A program made the position numbers and the translations under genes. Below are positions 8,304-16,913 of a stretch of DNA of 64,000 nucleotides, piece by piece. Each line of letters begins with the position of its first letter. Position 1 is the stretch's first letter. The stretch is from assembly GCA_016703765.1 (NCBI GenBank), contig JADJBL010000019.1, positions 9,961-73,960 of the forward strand. The letters are read 5' to 3'. Source of the stretch: Saprospirales bacterium (GTDB lineage Bacteria; Bacteroidota; Bacteroidia; Chitinophagales; Saprospiraceae). The notes beneath the pieces were generated by a model. The model ran no database searches. It had not been told where the DNA came from and was given only the letters and a program-made list of their open reading frames with translations.

Positions 8304-9728
8304 TTGGAAACAGAACCTGACAGTTTATTTGACCTTTTTTTACCCATTCTTACTCTTGATGTTCTAGCCCCTCCCACTCTGGAGATTTCCGGGGCTTTTG
8401 TGCTCATCGGTTTTTTACTATCCGGCTCCGCTCTGATCTCGAGCTCGGAAGTCGCCTTTTTCTCCCTTACCCATAACGACTTCCTTCGCCTTCGCGAAGA
8501 AGACTCTGCGCCGGCGCGGCGCATCCTCAAACTGAAGGAAAAACCCCGCACCTTGCTGGCCACCATCCTGATCAGCAACAATTTCATCAAGATCTCCATC
8601 GTACTGATCGCCAACTACCTGTTGACCAAGCTGCTCCCCGAAACGACCTTTTGGGGTCTGGCGACGAATATCAGGTCCTGGTTTCCGGCCATAACCATGA
8701 GCGAGGAGGGCCTCATCCAGATCATCATTTTCCTGGTCGCCGTGTTGGGCGTTTCCTTTTTGCTGGTCCTTTTCGGCGAGGTGGCGCCCAAGATCTACGC
8801 CAAGATCAACAACATCCGCATCGCCAAATTTATGTCGGCGCCCCTGGTGGGCCTGAACAGTGTTTTTTACCCCCTGAGCCGCATGCTGGTCAAGGGCAGC
8901 AGTATAATCGAAAAGCGGCTGGAAGCGCGCGGCCACGCGGGCAGCATCGCAAGCAGGAAAGACATCGGCGCGGCCATCGACCTGACCGTCCGCAGCGAGC
9001 AAAACGCTCCCGAGGAGATCGACATCCTCAAGAGCATCGTCAAATTCGGCGATGTGACCGTCAAACAGATCATGCGCTCGCGCGTCGACGTCGTTTCGGT
9101 GGACGAAGAGATCGGGTACCGCGAATTGCTGGCGGTGGTGAAGGAGTCGGGGTATTCGAGGATTCCCGTCTTCCGCGAGGACTTCGATCACGTCGTCGGC
9201 ATCCTCTACGTCAAGGACCTGCTGGGCAACCTGGACGAATCGGACGATTTTCGCTGGCAGGAGCTCGTGCGGCCCAATGTGCTCTACGTGCCCGAGGCCA
9301 AGCGCATCAACGATATGCTGAAGGAGTTCCAGTCTTCCCGGATGCACATGGCCATCGTGGTCGACGAATACGGCGGTACCTCGGGCATCGTGACCCTCGA
9401 AGACATCCTCGAAGAGGTGATCGGCGAGATCCGCGACGAGTTCGACGACGAGGTGGAGGTGCAGTACCGGCAGATCGACCCCTACAACTTCGTGTTCGAG
9501 GGCAAAACGCTCCTGAACGACGTTTGTCGCGTCCTGGGCATCGAGACCAGCACCTTCGACCGGGTGCGGGGCGATTCGGATTCGTTGGCAGGCCTGATCC
9601 TGGAGAATTCGGGGCAGTTGCCGAAAAAAGGCGCCGACTATCAAATTCAGGGCTACACCTTTAAAATAACGGCGGTCAGCAAGAGGAGGATCGAGGAGAT
9701 ACAGGTGACGTTGCCGGGGAAAGAGTAA
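8304..9728 (+). CDS. gldE: Gliding motility protein GldE (DUF21/CBS/CorC family)
   Basis: A 474-residue membrane protein of the CNNM/CorC type. Residues about 25-190 form the DUF21 transmembrane domain (ISSSEVAFFSLTHNDFLRL, LLATILISNNFIKIS). A CBS pair follows at about 250-380 (VKQIMRSRVDVVSV, MHMAIVVDEYGGTSGIVTLED), and the CorC/HlyC C-terminal domain ends the protein. The chosen start is TTG at 8304. In gliding Bacteroidota this paralogue is GldE, encoded beside ssb and gldD and thought to work with GldD in stabilising the motility machinery. Here ssb is upstream, but gldD lies 8.3 kb downstream beyond an island. The family is certain. The GldE name relies on this context. Confidence 0.85.
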   Translation: METEPDSLFDLFLPILTLDVLAPPTLEISGAFVLIGFLLSGSALISSSEVAFFSLTHNDFLRLREEDSAPARRILKLKEKPRTLLATILISNNFIKISIVLIANYLLTKLLPETTFWGLATNIRSWFPAITMSEEGLIQIIIFLVAVLGVSFLLVLFGEVAPKIYAKINNIRIAKFMSAPLVGLNSVFYPLSRMLVKGSSIIEKRLEARGHAGSIASRKDIGAAIDLTVRSEQNAPEEIDILKSIVKFGDVTVKQIMRSRVDVVSVDEEIGYRELLAVVKESGYSRIPVFREDFDHVVGILYVKDLLGNLDESDDFRWQELVRPNVLYVPEAKRINDMLKEFQSSRMHMAIVVDEYGGTSGIVTLEDILEEVIGEIRDEFDDEVEVQYRQIDPYNFVFEGKTLLNDVCRVLGIETSTFDRVRGDSDSLAGLILENSGQLPKKGADYQIQGYTFKITAVSKRRIEEIQVTLPGKE

Positions 9729-9736
9729 ACCACAAT

Positions 9737-10126
9737 ATGCCCTACACAAAAAAAGACCTCGAAGAATTGCCCATCTCCTTTTGCGAAAAGGATCAGGTAT
9801 GGGTGTTGGTGGAATCTTTCGGCAAGGTTTCATGGGATGGGGCTAAAATTCCACTGGACGGAAGGACCTATAAAACCGGCGGCATCATTACCTTCCAAAA
9901 TGGACAAGTATTCCGGGCCAGTTTTTATGTCAATACCGCGACCTGGGCTTTGATCGACCCGGAGCATATATGTATCTATATCGACGAGGTCTGGTATCAG
10001 GTGGCGGAGCCCGAATTGCTCGCCAAATTGAATCTATCTCTCTCCGATATTTTCCCGCTCAGCTGGCAGACAGACCGGCCATTGGATCGCTACGGGCAGG
10101 GACCGTTTATCCTGGAACGAACCTGA
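9737..10126 (+). CDS. Hypothetical protein, 129 residues
   Basis: An ORF starting 8 bases after gldE (MPYTKKDLEELPISF). The sequence is soluble in character and rich in beta-strand-like stretches with aromatic residues (VWVLVESFGKVSWDG, YVNTATWALIDPEHI). No signal peptide or membrane segment is seen, and I do not recognise a family. Its tight spacing to gldE and to the next membrane-protein gene suggests shared transcription. It is the first gene of the stretch separating gldE from gldD. The base composition still resembles the core, so it may predate the AT-rich part of the island. Confidence 0.7.
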   Translation: MPYTKKDLEELPISFCEKDQVWVLVESFGKVSWDGAKIPLDGRTYKTGGIITFQNGQVFRASFYVNTATWALIDPEHICIYIDEVWYQVAEPELLAKLNLSLSDIFPLSWQTDRPLDRYGQGPFILERT

Positions 10127-10148
10127 ACAAGCCGAACGGATACCCAAC

Positions 10149-10715
10149 ATGGCAGATATTCCTATCCTCGACGATTTTGCCCAATCCTCTTCGCATTCTT
10201 CCGGGATGCAGGCGCAAAAAGTGTTCATCGGCGCCGAAATCGGCCTGTGGGTATTGGCGCTGTTGGAACTGGCGATGTCGGAGTTTTTGGATATGCGTTT
10301 TCCGATCGACCTATCGTTTTTCCCCTACCGCCTCTGGCCCGGTTTCACCTTTCTAGCTTTGTTTTATGTGATCTTCCCGGTCTGGCTCTTCGGCAGCGAG
10401 GGCTGGAAGCGGCATATCGGCAGTCACCTGACGGGGCTGTTCATCGCCGCCGGCACGTTTTTCAGTTTTATGCGAATAGATCATGTATTCAATGATTCCG
10501 CTTTGGCCCACGAGGGGACACTAGATCTATGTATGGGTCTGCTCGAAATCTCCTATATCCCTCTCTTCCTCACCGTGCTTGTTTTCCTGATCCGAAAATT
10601 CAGTCCTCGCGGCAGGAAGTTCTTTTGGGCCGTGCTGTTGCGGCTGATATTGGTGACGGGGTTGTTGGCATTTGCGATTTGGGGGTGGGTTGATTGGTGG
10701 AGGGGGAAGTGGTAG
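10149..10715 (+). CDS. Hypothetical integral membrane protein, 188 residues
   Basis: The protein has a soluble N-terminus of about 25 residues followed by four or five hydrophobic helices (for example IGLWVLALLELAM, FTFLALFYVIFPVWLF, LTGLFIAAGTFFSFM, IPLFLTVLVFLI, LILVTGLLAFAIWGWV). A conserved-looking charged loop, RIDHVFNDSALAHEG, lies between helices three and four. I do not recognise the family. It follows the 129-residue ORF by 22 bases, so the two probably form a pair. Function unknown. Confidence 0.7.
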   Translation: MADIPILDDFAQSSSHSSGMQAQKVFIGAEIGLWVLALLELAMSEFLDMRFPIDLSFFPYRLWPGFTFLALFYVIFPVWLFGSEGWKRHIGSHLTGLFIAAGTFFSFMRIDHVFNDSALAHEGTLDLCMGLLEISYIPLFLTVLVFLIRKFSPRGRKFFWAVLLRLILVTGLLAFAIWGWVDWWRGKW

Positions 10716-10837
10716 GGATATTTAGCTTAATCGAAATTTATGATTACAGGTAGGGTTCTGCTAATTTTGAAAAAATACCACTTGTCCTTATTGATCCGGC
10801 CGCTTGCCTTCCCCTGCCGGCGCAAGCTATCAACCCC

Positions 10838-11563
10838 TTGAGGGAATACCGGATGAGGCCCGAACATTTTAACCTGGCCTATGAGGAGGTCAAAGTAAAT
10901 ACCCCCGACGGGTACGCTCTGAACGTCTGGATCATGGAACCTGCCGGGGGCAATACCAGGGGATTCAGTTTTATCATCGCCGGGAGCGATGCGGGCAACA
11001 TGGGTTTCTCCCTGCCCTACGCTTTTCACTTGCTGAATCAGGGATTCGGCGTCATCACCTTCGATTACCGGGGCTTCGGCGAAAGCTCCGACTTTGCATA
11101 TAACCCGGACAACCTGTACCACGCCGAGTACATCGCCGATTTTGTGGCCGTATGCAAGTGGGTCAGAGCCGAAAAACAGCCCGGGAAGATCGGCGTGCTG
11201 GCCTTTTCCATGGGCACCCTGATCGCGGCGGCGGGCTATGAGTCCGCCGAATATGACCTGCTCGTCGGCGAGGCCGTTATCAAATCCCCGGAATTGGTGG
11301 CGCAGCGCATTAAACTTCAAAAAGGCAAGGACCTGATTCTGCCGGAAAGCGCGAAGACCGACGGGGCGAAGCTTTCTTCGATCGAGGTTCCCATCCTCCT
11401 CTTCGCCTCCGTCTCGGATCCTATCACTACGCTGGAAGATAACCAGGAGATCGCCGCCCAGCGCCCCAACCGGAAGCTGCTGACTTTCGAAGGGGAGCAC
11501 CTCCGGGGCGCTTATGCGCTGGGGATAGAGCGATATGTCGCGGAGATCGTGGATTTTTTATAG
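10838..11563 (+). CDS. Alpha/beta hydrolase, 5' end possibly frameshifted
   Basis: An alpha/beta-hydrolase fold of about 241 residues from a TTG at 10838. The oxyanion/strand region reads FSFIIAGSDAGN, the strand-turn VITFDYRGFGES is typical, the nucleophile elbow is VLAFSMGTLIAA (serine in F-S-M-G), and the late histidine is likely in FEGEHLRGA. The substrate cannot be told. Coding-like sequence continues upstream in the same frame to 10754 without an ATG, while another frame holds a hydrophobic signal-like start from TTG at 10767 (LKKYHLSLLIRPLAFPC). The true gene may therefore be an exported lipoprotein with a frame error near 10815. The N-terminus is uncertain. The fold is well supported. 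Confidence 0.75.
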   Translation: MREYRMRPEHFNLAYEEVKVNTPDGYALNVWIMEPAGGNTRGFSFIIAGSDAGNMGFSLPYAFHLLNQGFGVITFDYRGFGESSDFAYNPDNLYHAEYIADFVAVCKWVRAEKQPGKIGVLAFSMGTLIAAAGYESAEYDLLVGEAVIKSPELVAQRIKLQKGKDLILPESAKTDGAKLSSIEVPILLFASVSDPITTLEDNQEIAAQRPNRKLLTFEGEHLRGAYALGIERYVAEIVDFL

Positions 11564-11615
11564 ACGTATTTTTGTAAAACTCCGGGGACGGAATAGTCGA
11601 TCGGAAACGTTTAAA

Positions 11616-12195
11616 ATGAATAGCATATATACCATCATAGGTTTTAGCTTATTGCTTGTAACTTGTTCTTGTCAGTCAAGTTCAATGAAAGAGGGGAAGC
11701 TGTATATTCTTTCACCAGAAGGGCAAAGGCCTCAAGGAGCAAGTTTAATGACTTATTGGTGGGAACGGATGGGATATTATGCCAAGTTTAATATTATTCT
11801 TGTTGATACCCTTGATGCAATTTATGCTTATGAACTCAATTTAAAATGTGGAACAGGACTGGATGAATTAAGGGCCCCTATTGTTTCTTCGTTTACAACC
11901 TCGAAGATGATTACCAGGTTTAAAAAATATCTCAAGCTAAACCAAAGAGGTTTGAAAATGGGAAGTAGATCCACAAATAATGTAGATTAGTGTAAATAGA
12001 GACACTATTAGAGATACTCGGTTTTATGGACTACGGAGCTTTCTAAAAGAGGAGATGGAAGGGTTGCCCAGTACGCGAAGAATGACAGAAGAAGAGGAGA
12101 TTGTTCTTGATGCGAAGTTAAGGAGGATTGAATATGACCCGAATAACTATAGTGGAAAAAAAAAGTATAAGGAACAAAAACTAAACACAACTTAG
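11616..12195 (+). pseudogene. Small lipoprotein gene with a frameshift
   Basis: ATG at 11616 encodes a signal peptide with a lipobox-like end (IIGFSLLLVTCSCQSSS), so the product would be an outer-membrane or periplasmic lipoprotein. The frame stops at 11988-11990 after STNNVD. The next frame picks up at once as ISVNRDTIRDTRFYG and runs as good coding sequence to TAG at 12193-12195. A single indel near 11985 would give one protein of about 193 residues. I do not recognise the family. This is the beginning of the AT-rich part of the island. It could be a real decayed gene or a sequencing error. Confidence 0.55.
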
Positions 12196-12241
12196 TGCAT
12201 GCATCAATTCATACACATTCACTACTTGGCGCAAGCACTAA
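12192..12241. repeat. Imperfect inverted repeat in an intergenic gap
   Basis: TTAGTGCATGC (12192-12202) and GCAAGCACTAA (12231-12241) are inverted repeats matching at 10 of 11 positions, with a 28-base loop. No T tract follows at the correct distance. It could be a terminator-like hairpin or a remnant recombination site. Confidence 0.4.
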
Positions 12242-12259
12242 AAAGTTTCAAATAAAAAT

Positions 12260-12757
12260 ATGAAAAAATTAATAAGTATCCTTATCGTTTTTGCAGGATT
12301 AGTTGAATCATCCGGCCAGGTTAATGATGATTCAATTCGGCAAATAGTGCTCAGGAAAGCTATCGTGGATAGTCTTTACGTTTTTGGGAGTTGGGATGAC
12401 GAAGGGGGTACTGAAACTCATTTGAGATACTTAGGTGTGATTAGAACCGATGAATGTAATTACAAAATAATGACTTCATGCTGGATTTGGGGTTTTGTCA
12501 AAGCAGAGCGCAAACAATAGGCTTTTGATGTTTAATTAGATAGGAATGAATATATTGGAAATTATTATTTGACCACGAGGGATGATTTGCCGGAAAAAAT
12601 TGAGAGCAATAATCTTGTATTTATAAATTCGGAAGATGACAACTGCGATAAACGAGTAGTAACAAAACTGTCATTTGAAAATGGAGTTCCGAAGGAATTT
12701 TTCTTAGAATGTAGGCCTGGAATTGGAAGTTTTTATTCCTTCAGTGAAGAAGAATAA
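12260..12757 (+). pseudogene. Secreted hypothetical protein interrupted by two in-frame stops
   Basis: The ORF begins MKKLISILIVFAGLVESSGQV, a clear signal peptide, and reads 86 residues to a TAG at 12518. The same frame continues AFDV, meets a TAA at 12533, then reads LDRNEYIGNYYLTTRDDL and on to TAA at 12755. Because both halves share one frame, the breaks are nonsense codons, not indels. The combined product would be about 165 residues. The family is not recognised. It lies in the AT-rich part of the island among other damaged genes, so decay is the simplest reading. Confidence 0.5.
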
Positions 12758-12785
12758 AATAGAAAACAGGATACAACTTTGTACA

Positions 12786-12826
12786 TAACGCTCAGGCGGG
12801 CTAAACGTCCCACGCCTACCACGTTA
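12786..12826. repeat. attC-like imperfect palindrome
   Basis: TAACG (12786-12790) pairs with CGTTA (12822-12826). Inside it AGGCG (12794-12798) pairs with CGCCT (12813-12817) and GG with CC, leaving an unpaired CTAAA-containing loop and a bulged A. The outer TAAC...GTTA and the bulged double stem are the layout of integron attC sites, but the outer boxes do not match RYYYAAC/GTTRRRY fully. It lies just before a promoterless small ORF. Confidence 0.4.
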
Positions 12827-12873
12827 GTAACAAGCGCAAAGCACGACATAAAGCAAAAACAAAACACCCCTCA

Positions 12874-13281
12874 ATGAATGAAATCATAAAACAACTAACC
12901 CAAAAGCCCAAAATACTCTTTCTAGTAGACAGCATAGGCGCATTACTTACCGCCCTTTTGTTATCTACAGTTTTGAGAACATTTGACGAATACTTTGGAA
13001 TGCCTCAAACAATACTGGCTTATCTTTCCATAATTCCAGTAATTTTTTGCCTTTATTCGATTTCTTGCTTTTTTCTTTTGACCGACACCTGGAAGCCGTT
13101 TTTAAGAGCAATCAGCATTGCTAATTTGATTTATTGTTGCTTGACAATGGGGCTTGTAATATATTATTTTCAAAGCCTTACTATTTTAGGTGTTACTTAT
13201 TTTGTAGTAGAGGTAGCTATAGTATGTGCATTGGTTTTCATCGAACTTAAAACTGCTAATAATTCCATAACGGGGGAATAG
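12874..13281 (+). CDS. Small integral membrane protein, 135 residues
   Basis: The ATG at 12874 gives MNEIIKQLTQKPKILFLVDSIG followed by four hydrophobic helices at about residues 20-40, 50-70, 80-102 and 106-125. The closely packed next gene encodes another four-helix protein with the same start pattern (a short amphipathic N-terminus, then F-I-D). I know of no function. It is intact and lies directly after the attC-like palindrome. The base composition is AT-rich, unlike gldE. Confidence 0.65.
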   Translation: MNEIIKQLTQKPKILFLVDSIGALLTALLLSTVLRTFDEYFGMPQTILAYLSIIPVIFCLYSISCFFLLTDTWKPFLRAISIANLIYCCLTMGLVIYYFQSLTILGVTYFVVEVAIVCALVFIELKTANNSITGE

Positions 13282-13292
13282 ATTTTATTTAT

Positions 13293-13720
13293 ATGACACA
13301 AATAGTGAAAAATATTTTGAAGATTACTTTCATTATTGATGCAATAATTGCAGTTGGATTTGGTTTGTACTCCTGGTTTTACCCTCACGCAACCTTTGGA
13401 ACTATCATATCAATCCCGGAAACACATTCATCTGAATTTTTAGCAATTCTTTCCAGTTTGTCCTTACTCTACATTTTAATTGGGTTAACTTCTCTGATTG
13501 GCGCCAAAGCAACCTTCCCAACTAATATTTGGATTGGCTTATTAATGATAGCAAGACACGTACTTGAGGGGTATTGAAAATTATGGATATTGGAAAGGAA
13601 TGGTTAATTGGCAACCCATATCCCGACATTATAATCCATTCTGTTTTTACAATCGTATATATTTGGGCAATCTATTTCACATATAAAAATTACCACGCAA
13701 TTGGCAATACAAGAACCTAA
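13293..13720 (+). pseudogene. Small membrane protein with a frameshift
   Basis: MTQIVKNILKITFIIDAIIAV opens a protein with hydrophobic helices. The frame stops at 13575-13577 after ARHVLEGY. A different frame then gives MDIGKEWLIGNPYPDIIIHSV and a last helix (FTIVYIWAIYFTY) to the TAA near 13718. One indel near 13575 would restore about 142 residues with four helices, similar in size and plan to the gene before it. I read it as one broken gene and not two small ones. Function unknown. Confidence 0.5.
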
Positions 13721-13859
13721 GGCAGACAATCGCGTTATAGTTTTACTTTCAAACAGTTTTGTGGTTAGAGGAAAGTTCAGTTCTCCGAATGAACTTTTGA
13801 GCTGAAAAGCGATCTCATCGAAAATCTGCAAGACAACGTAAGAACTAAAAAATAGCTAT

Positions 13860-14539
13860 ATGAAAACTAAAAAACTGTTTTTGTTTCTAATTATGGGATT
13901 GAAGGCCACTTTTGGCTTTTGCTATACTTACGTGTCATAAAAAAGTACAAGGAGAAAATCGCAACAACAGACACGATCAAACTCTATGGACGTCCATGGT
14001 CTGCTGATTGTTCCCTTTTAGTTCATCAATACAACCTTGGAGACACCTTGATTTTTGCTCTTGGTGATGATGAAGGCAGCCCAATAGTTAACCCTGACTC
14101 TACAACGGAAGCGTTTTTTGAGTTTCGACCCTTTATTTGTAGTCTGGATATCCTACGAGTGAAGCAAGGGAAGGTTCTCGGATCAATAAAAGAAGGGGTT
14201 ATTTCTTATCCATTAAATTTGTTTGAAGCCAACTTGTGGGATTGTCCTCAAATTGTTTCGAACGTTGAATTGCAAGAATATGCACACTCGCCAAAAGATA
14301 TCACAATATTCCCCAATCCGTCAAATGGAAATGTTGAAATAAGATATGATAATCAATTCCTGGATGTAAACTCCATTGTGGTCTATTCAATAGAAGGAAG
14401 GATAATCAGAGCATATAACAATATTGGAAAAGAGACTAAAGGCTCAATTCCTATTAATGATTTGCCACAAGGAGTTTATATATTTGATATTAACTGCGGC
14501 GAATATCGTTTAAATAAAAAGGTAATTGTGATAAGATGA
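13860..14539 (+). pseudogene. Secreted protein with a T9SS type A sorting domain, frameshifted near the N-terminus
   Basis: ATG at 13860 encodes a signal peptide (MKTKKLFLFLIMGLKATFG) that stops after 25 residues. A second frame is open from 13919 to 14539. The body (TDTIKLYGRPWSADCSLLV) is unfamiliar. The C-terminal 80 residues are a clear type IX sorting domain: ITIFPNPSNGNVEIRYD, then VYSIEGRII, then LPQGVYIFDI and KKVIVIR. With one indel near 13915 the protein would have about 226 residues and be exported by T9SS. The tail is certain. Whether the break is biological is not. Confidence 0.6.
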
Positions 14540-14724
14540 GAAGTACTTGGACCAGATCTTTTCTGACCAGGAACTCAATGATTGCAAAGGGTTTGGAGAG
14601 TTTGGGAATTTGGGGTATATTGGGGAGGGGAAGGTGGAGTATATGCAGATTAGGGAGAGAAGTTCACAACAACCAGAATAAGAAATACCCAACCAGAAGG
14701 GCTGTTGACATAGAAAAAAAAGCA
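14540..14724 (+). other. Short stretch with a remnant reading frame
   Basis: About 185 bases between the T9SS gene and the antitoxin gene. One frame (about 14538-14684) reads KYLDQIFSDQELNDCKGFGE and ends SSQQPE then stop, with no start codon of its own. It looks like the tail of a lost gene. I do not recognise it. Confidence 0.3.
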
Positions 14725-14960
14725 ATGATAGAAAAAGTCAAAGATTGGCAAGACCTTTCCTTATCTCCCGCCTTGTTTTGGGATACGGATTCTTCTAAAA
14801 TAAAACTTGACACACATGCCAAAACGATCGTGGAGAGGGTGGTCATGCATGGTACATTAATCGGACCCTGAGTTTTTGTAGTGCGTATTTCTTTGTCCCA
14901 AAGTCAGATTTCAGATGTTACATGTTGAAACAGTCGAACCCGACACACTGGAATTATTAA
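14725..14960 (+). pseudogene. DUF6922-like antitoxin, internally deleted
   Basis: The frame from 14725 reads MIEKVKDWQDLSLSPALFWD and THAKTIVERVVMHGTL, the conserved N-terminal half of the DUF6922 proteins that precede AbiEii-type toxins in Bacteroidota. It then stops at 14869-14871. In another frame, immediately downstream, TLSFCSAYFFVPKSDFRCYM and the end QSNPTHWNY (stop at 14958-14960) are the matching C-terminal half. Roughly 25-30 residues between GTL and the second TLSF appear to be gone. The antitoxin tail overlaps the toxin start by 46 bases, the usual coupled arrangement. As written the antitoxin is broken. The assignment rests on recalled family patterns. Confidence 0.6.
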
Positions 14961-15529
14961 GAAGATTAATGGACAGGCCCTACCTGTCAACTTTCTGCTT
15001 GGTTGGAGGCACATCACTGTCACTTCAAATAGGCCACAGGAGGTCTATTGATCTCGATCTGTTTTCGGAAACGGATTTTGACGGCGATGAGCTTTTAAGG
15101 AGCCTGGCTCAGGATTTCCAGCACATCGAAGTTTTAACCAAGATGAAAGGCACGTTACTGACTCGGATTCAAGGCATAAAAGTAGATTTTTTGAGATTCA
15201 ATTATCCGATGATTCGCCCGTTGATGACGGTGGGAAACCTCCGACTTCTTACTCCGGAAGATATTGCACCGATGAAATTAGACGCTATCGCTGGAAGAGG
15301 TAAAAAGAAAGATTTCTATGACATATATTTTCTATTGGAAACAATACCCCTGCAAGAAATGCTCTCCTTGCATCACGAGAAATTTAAGTTAAGCACGACT
15401 TTTCACATAGTAAAAAGTTTGACTTATTTTGAAGATGCAGAGGAAGATGATCCACCTGTTTTGATGAAAAGGCAGATAACGTGGTCACAGGTCAAAAAAA
15501 AGATATTGGCGGCTGTTGCCTCTTTATAA
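14915..15529 (+). CDS. AbiEii/AbiGii-family nucleotidyltransferase toxin
   Basis: A 204-residue protein with the AbiEii nucleotidyltransferase core: FCLVGGTSLSLQIGHRRSID with the G-G-T/S active-site loop, then DLDLFSE with the two catalytic aspartates (about residues 48-52). The later motif LLTPEDIAPMKLDAIAGRGK is followed by KDFYDIYFLL, typical of this group. AbiEii proteins are toxins of type IV toxin-antitoxin systems that act as abortive phage-infection modules, and related enzymes add nucleotides to tRNA. The gene is complete. Its start lies inside the reading frame of the DUF6922-like antitoxin, which implies translational coupling. The defect in the antitoxin makes activity here uncertain. 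Confidence 0.8.
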   Translation: MLHVETVEPDTLELLRRLMDRPYLSTFCLVGGTSLSLQIGHRRSIDLDLFSETDFDGDELLRSLAQDFQHIEVLTKMKGTLLTRIQGIKVDFLRFNYPMIRPLMTVGNLRLLTPEDIAPMKLDAIAGRGKKKDFYDIYFLLETIPLQEMLSLHHEKFKLSTTFHIVKSLTYFEDAEEDDPPVLMKRQITWSQVKKKILAAVASL

Positions 15530-15609
15530 TTGTTGTAGGGAATACTCGACCATTCCAAAAACTGCGAACAACAAAACCAAAAGAGTAGAATTAATAAAAT
15601 TTTCATTTC

Positions 15610-16017
15610 ATGAAAACCGCCTTAAACTTGAAAGAAAACCCATTCGTTCTCCTCCTGTTTACAACAATAATTTTGTTATTAGCACTTGCTTTACGGCCAA
15701 TCGCCAACGTGGATTTTCAGGACAAGGTGGTGTTCGGTATCCCTCTGGACAATATGGTATGGATCATTCCTTTGTTTCTAATGTCCTTTTGGCTGCTTTA
15801 TTTGGCAACAAAGAAATTTCTTTATTCCCCAACCGTTACCTGGATACACGTGCTCACGACAGTTATCACAACCCTATTAATTGTGGCTTTGCTATACATC
15901 GGCATCACTCCTTCACCATATACAAGCGACAGACACGAGCTAATTGGTAATGCAATGCAAATGCTGACTTTGATATTTGTATTAGGCCAACTCTTTTTAT
16001 TGCCAATATTGGACTAG
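15610..16017 (+). CDS. Small integral membrane protein, 135 residues
   Basis: From ATG at 15610 (MKTALNLKENPFVLLLF) the protein shows four hydrophobic helices at about residues 10-30, 47-68, 75-98 and 113-133, with a short polar loop TPSPYTSDRHELIGN before the last. It resembles in plan the other small membrane proteins of the island but shares no obvious motif with them. Function unknown. It is intact, AT-rich, and about 80 bases from the toxin gene. Confidence 0.65.
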   Translation: MKTALNLKENPFVLLLFTTIILLLALALRPIANVDFQDKVVFGIPLDNMVWIIPLFLMSFWLLYLATKKFLYSPTVTWIHVLTTVITTLLIVALLYIGITPSPYTSDRHELIGNAMQMLTLIFVLGQLFLLPILD

Positions 16018-16073
16018 GCATACTGGGGAGACGCAAAGCATAATGATCCGAAGCATCAACAAGCGATCCACAT

Positions 16074-16499
16074 ATGGACAGCGTTAACCAAAAAATAGAA
16101 GCCAACAAGCAGCTCGTCCACCTTTGGATTTTGGACGGGTGGAACAACAACCGTAACCAAGAAGTAGTCGACCAGGTTTTTGCTCAGGATTGGGTGGACG
16201 GTAACCCGACTTTTCCCGACCAACCAAAAGGAATTGAAGGTGCAATGTATTTTGTGGAACAATACCGCAACGCCCTACCGGACATTCAATTCAAAATTAC
16301 GCACCTTATTGCCGACACGGACTATGTTACATTTCGCTTTGTGGCAGCAGCAACACACAAAGGCACTTTGATGGGTATTCCTGCGACTGGGAAAAAGGTT
16401 ACGGTGACAGGAATTGTAATTCATAAAGTGGAGAACGGACGATTTGCGAAATCCTGGAACGAAGTGGACTTGCTCGGACTGAAAATGCAGCTTGAATAG
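16074..16499 (+). CDS. SnoaL-like ester cyclase family protein
   Basis: A 141-residue cytosolic protein with the SnoaL/NTF2-like fold of ester cyclases. Visible pattern elements are the N-terminal helix (NKQLVHLWILDGWNN), VDQVFAQDWVDGNPTF, the helix FVEQYRNALPDIQF and strands ITHLIADTDYVTFRFVAAAT and HKGTLMGIPATGKKV. Members act on varied small substrates or have no known activity, so the family is assigned but not a reaction. It is complete, carries its own ATG, and lies in the AT-rich island beside unrelated genes. Confidence 0.8.
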   Translation: MDSVNQKIEANKQLVHLWILDGWNNNRNQEVVDQVFAQDWVDGNPTFPDQPKGIEGAMYFVEQYRNALPDIQFKITHLIADTDYVTFRFVAAATHKGTLMGIPATGKKVTVTGIVIHKVENGRFAKSWNEVDLLGLKMQLE

Positions 16500-16543
16500 A
16501 AATGACAAAAATAATTTGAGAGATTCACATTAAAATATAAGGC

Positions 16544-16909
16544 ATGAACAACACAAACAACCACGATGAGCGTATAGCAAAAATCACGTTCGCCTCCGTA
16601 TATCCACATTATCTCACAAAAGTGGAGAAGAAAGGCAGAACAAAAGAAGAATTGCATCAGGTTATAGCCTGGTTAACAGGCTTCGACAACAATAAACTGC
16701 AGGAGCTAATAAAAGAAAAGGTAACTTTTGAAACATTCTTCCAGCATGCTTCCCTAAACCCCAATGCGCGCCTCATCACCGGAGTAATCTGTGGGTATCG
16801 AGTAGAGGAAATCGAGAATCCTTTGACTCAAAAGGCGAGGTATTTGGACAAGTTGGTGGATGAATTGGCGAAGGGCAGGAAGATGGAGAAGATTTTACGT
16901 GGGGAATAG
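16544..16909 (+). CDS. DUF2200 family protein
   Basis: A 121-residue protein matching DUF2200 along its whole length: [58 protein letters not shown] and [20 protein letters not shown], ending [12 protein letters not shown]. The family is small, cytosolic and widely transferred among bacteria. Its function is unknown. The gene is intact and begins about 45 bases after the SnoaL-like gene. Broad distribution and a single-gene context fit a mobile cassette-like cargo. Confidence 0.9.
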   Translation: MNNTNNHDERIAKITFASVYPHYLTKVEKKGRTKEELHQVIAWLTGFDNNKLQELIKEKVTFETFFQHASLNPNARLITGVICGYRVEEIENPLTQKARYLDKLVDELAKGRKMEKILRGE

Positions 16910-16913
16910 GATA

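Noticed and set aside
14536..14684. A possible small gene before the antitoxin
   Set aside because: No start codon in the better frame and no recognisable family; recorded only as remnant sequence.
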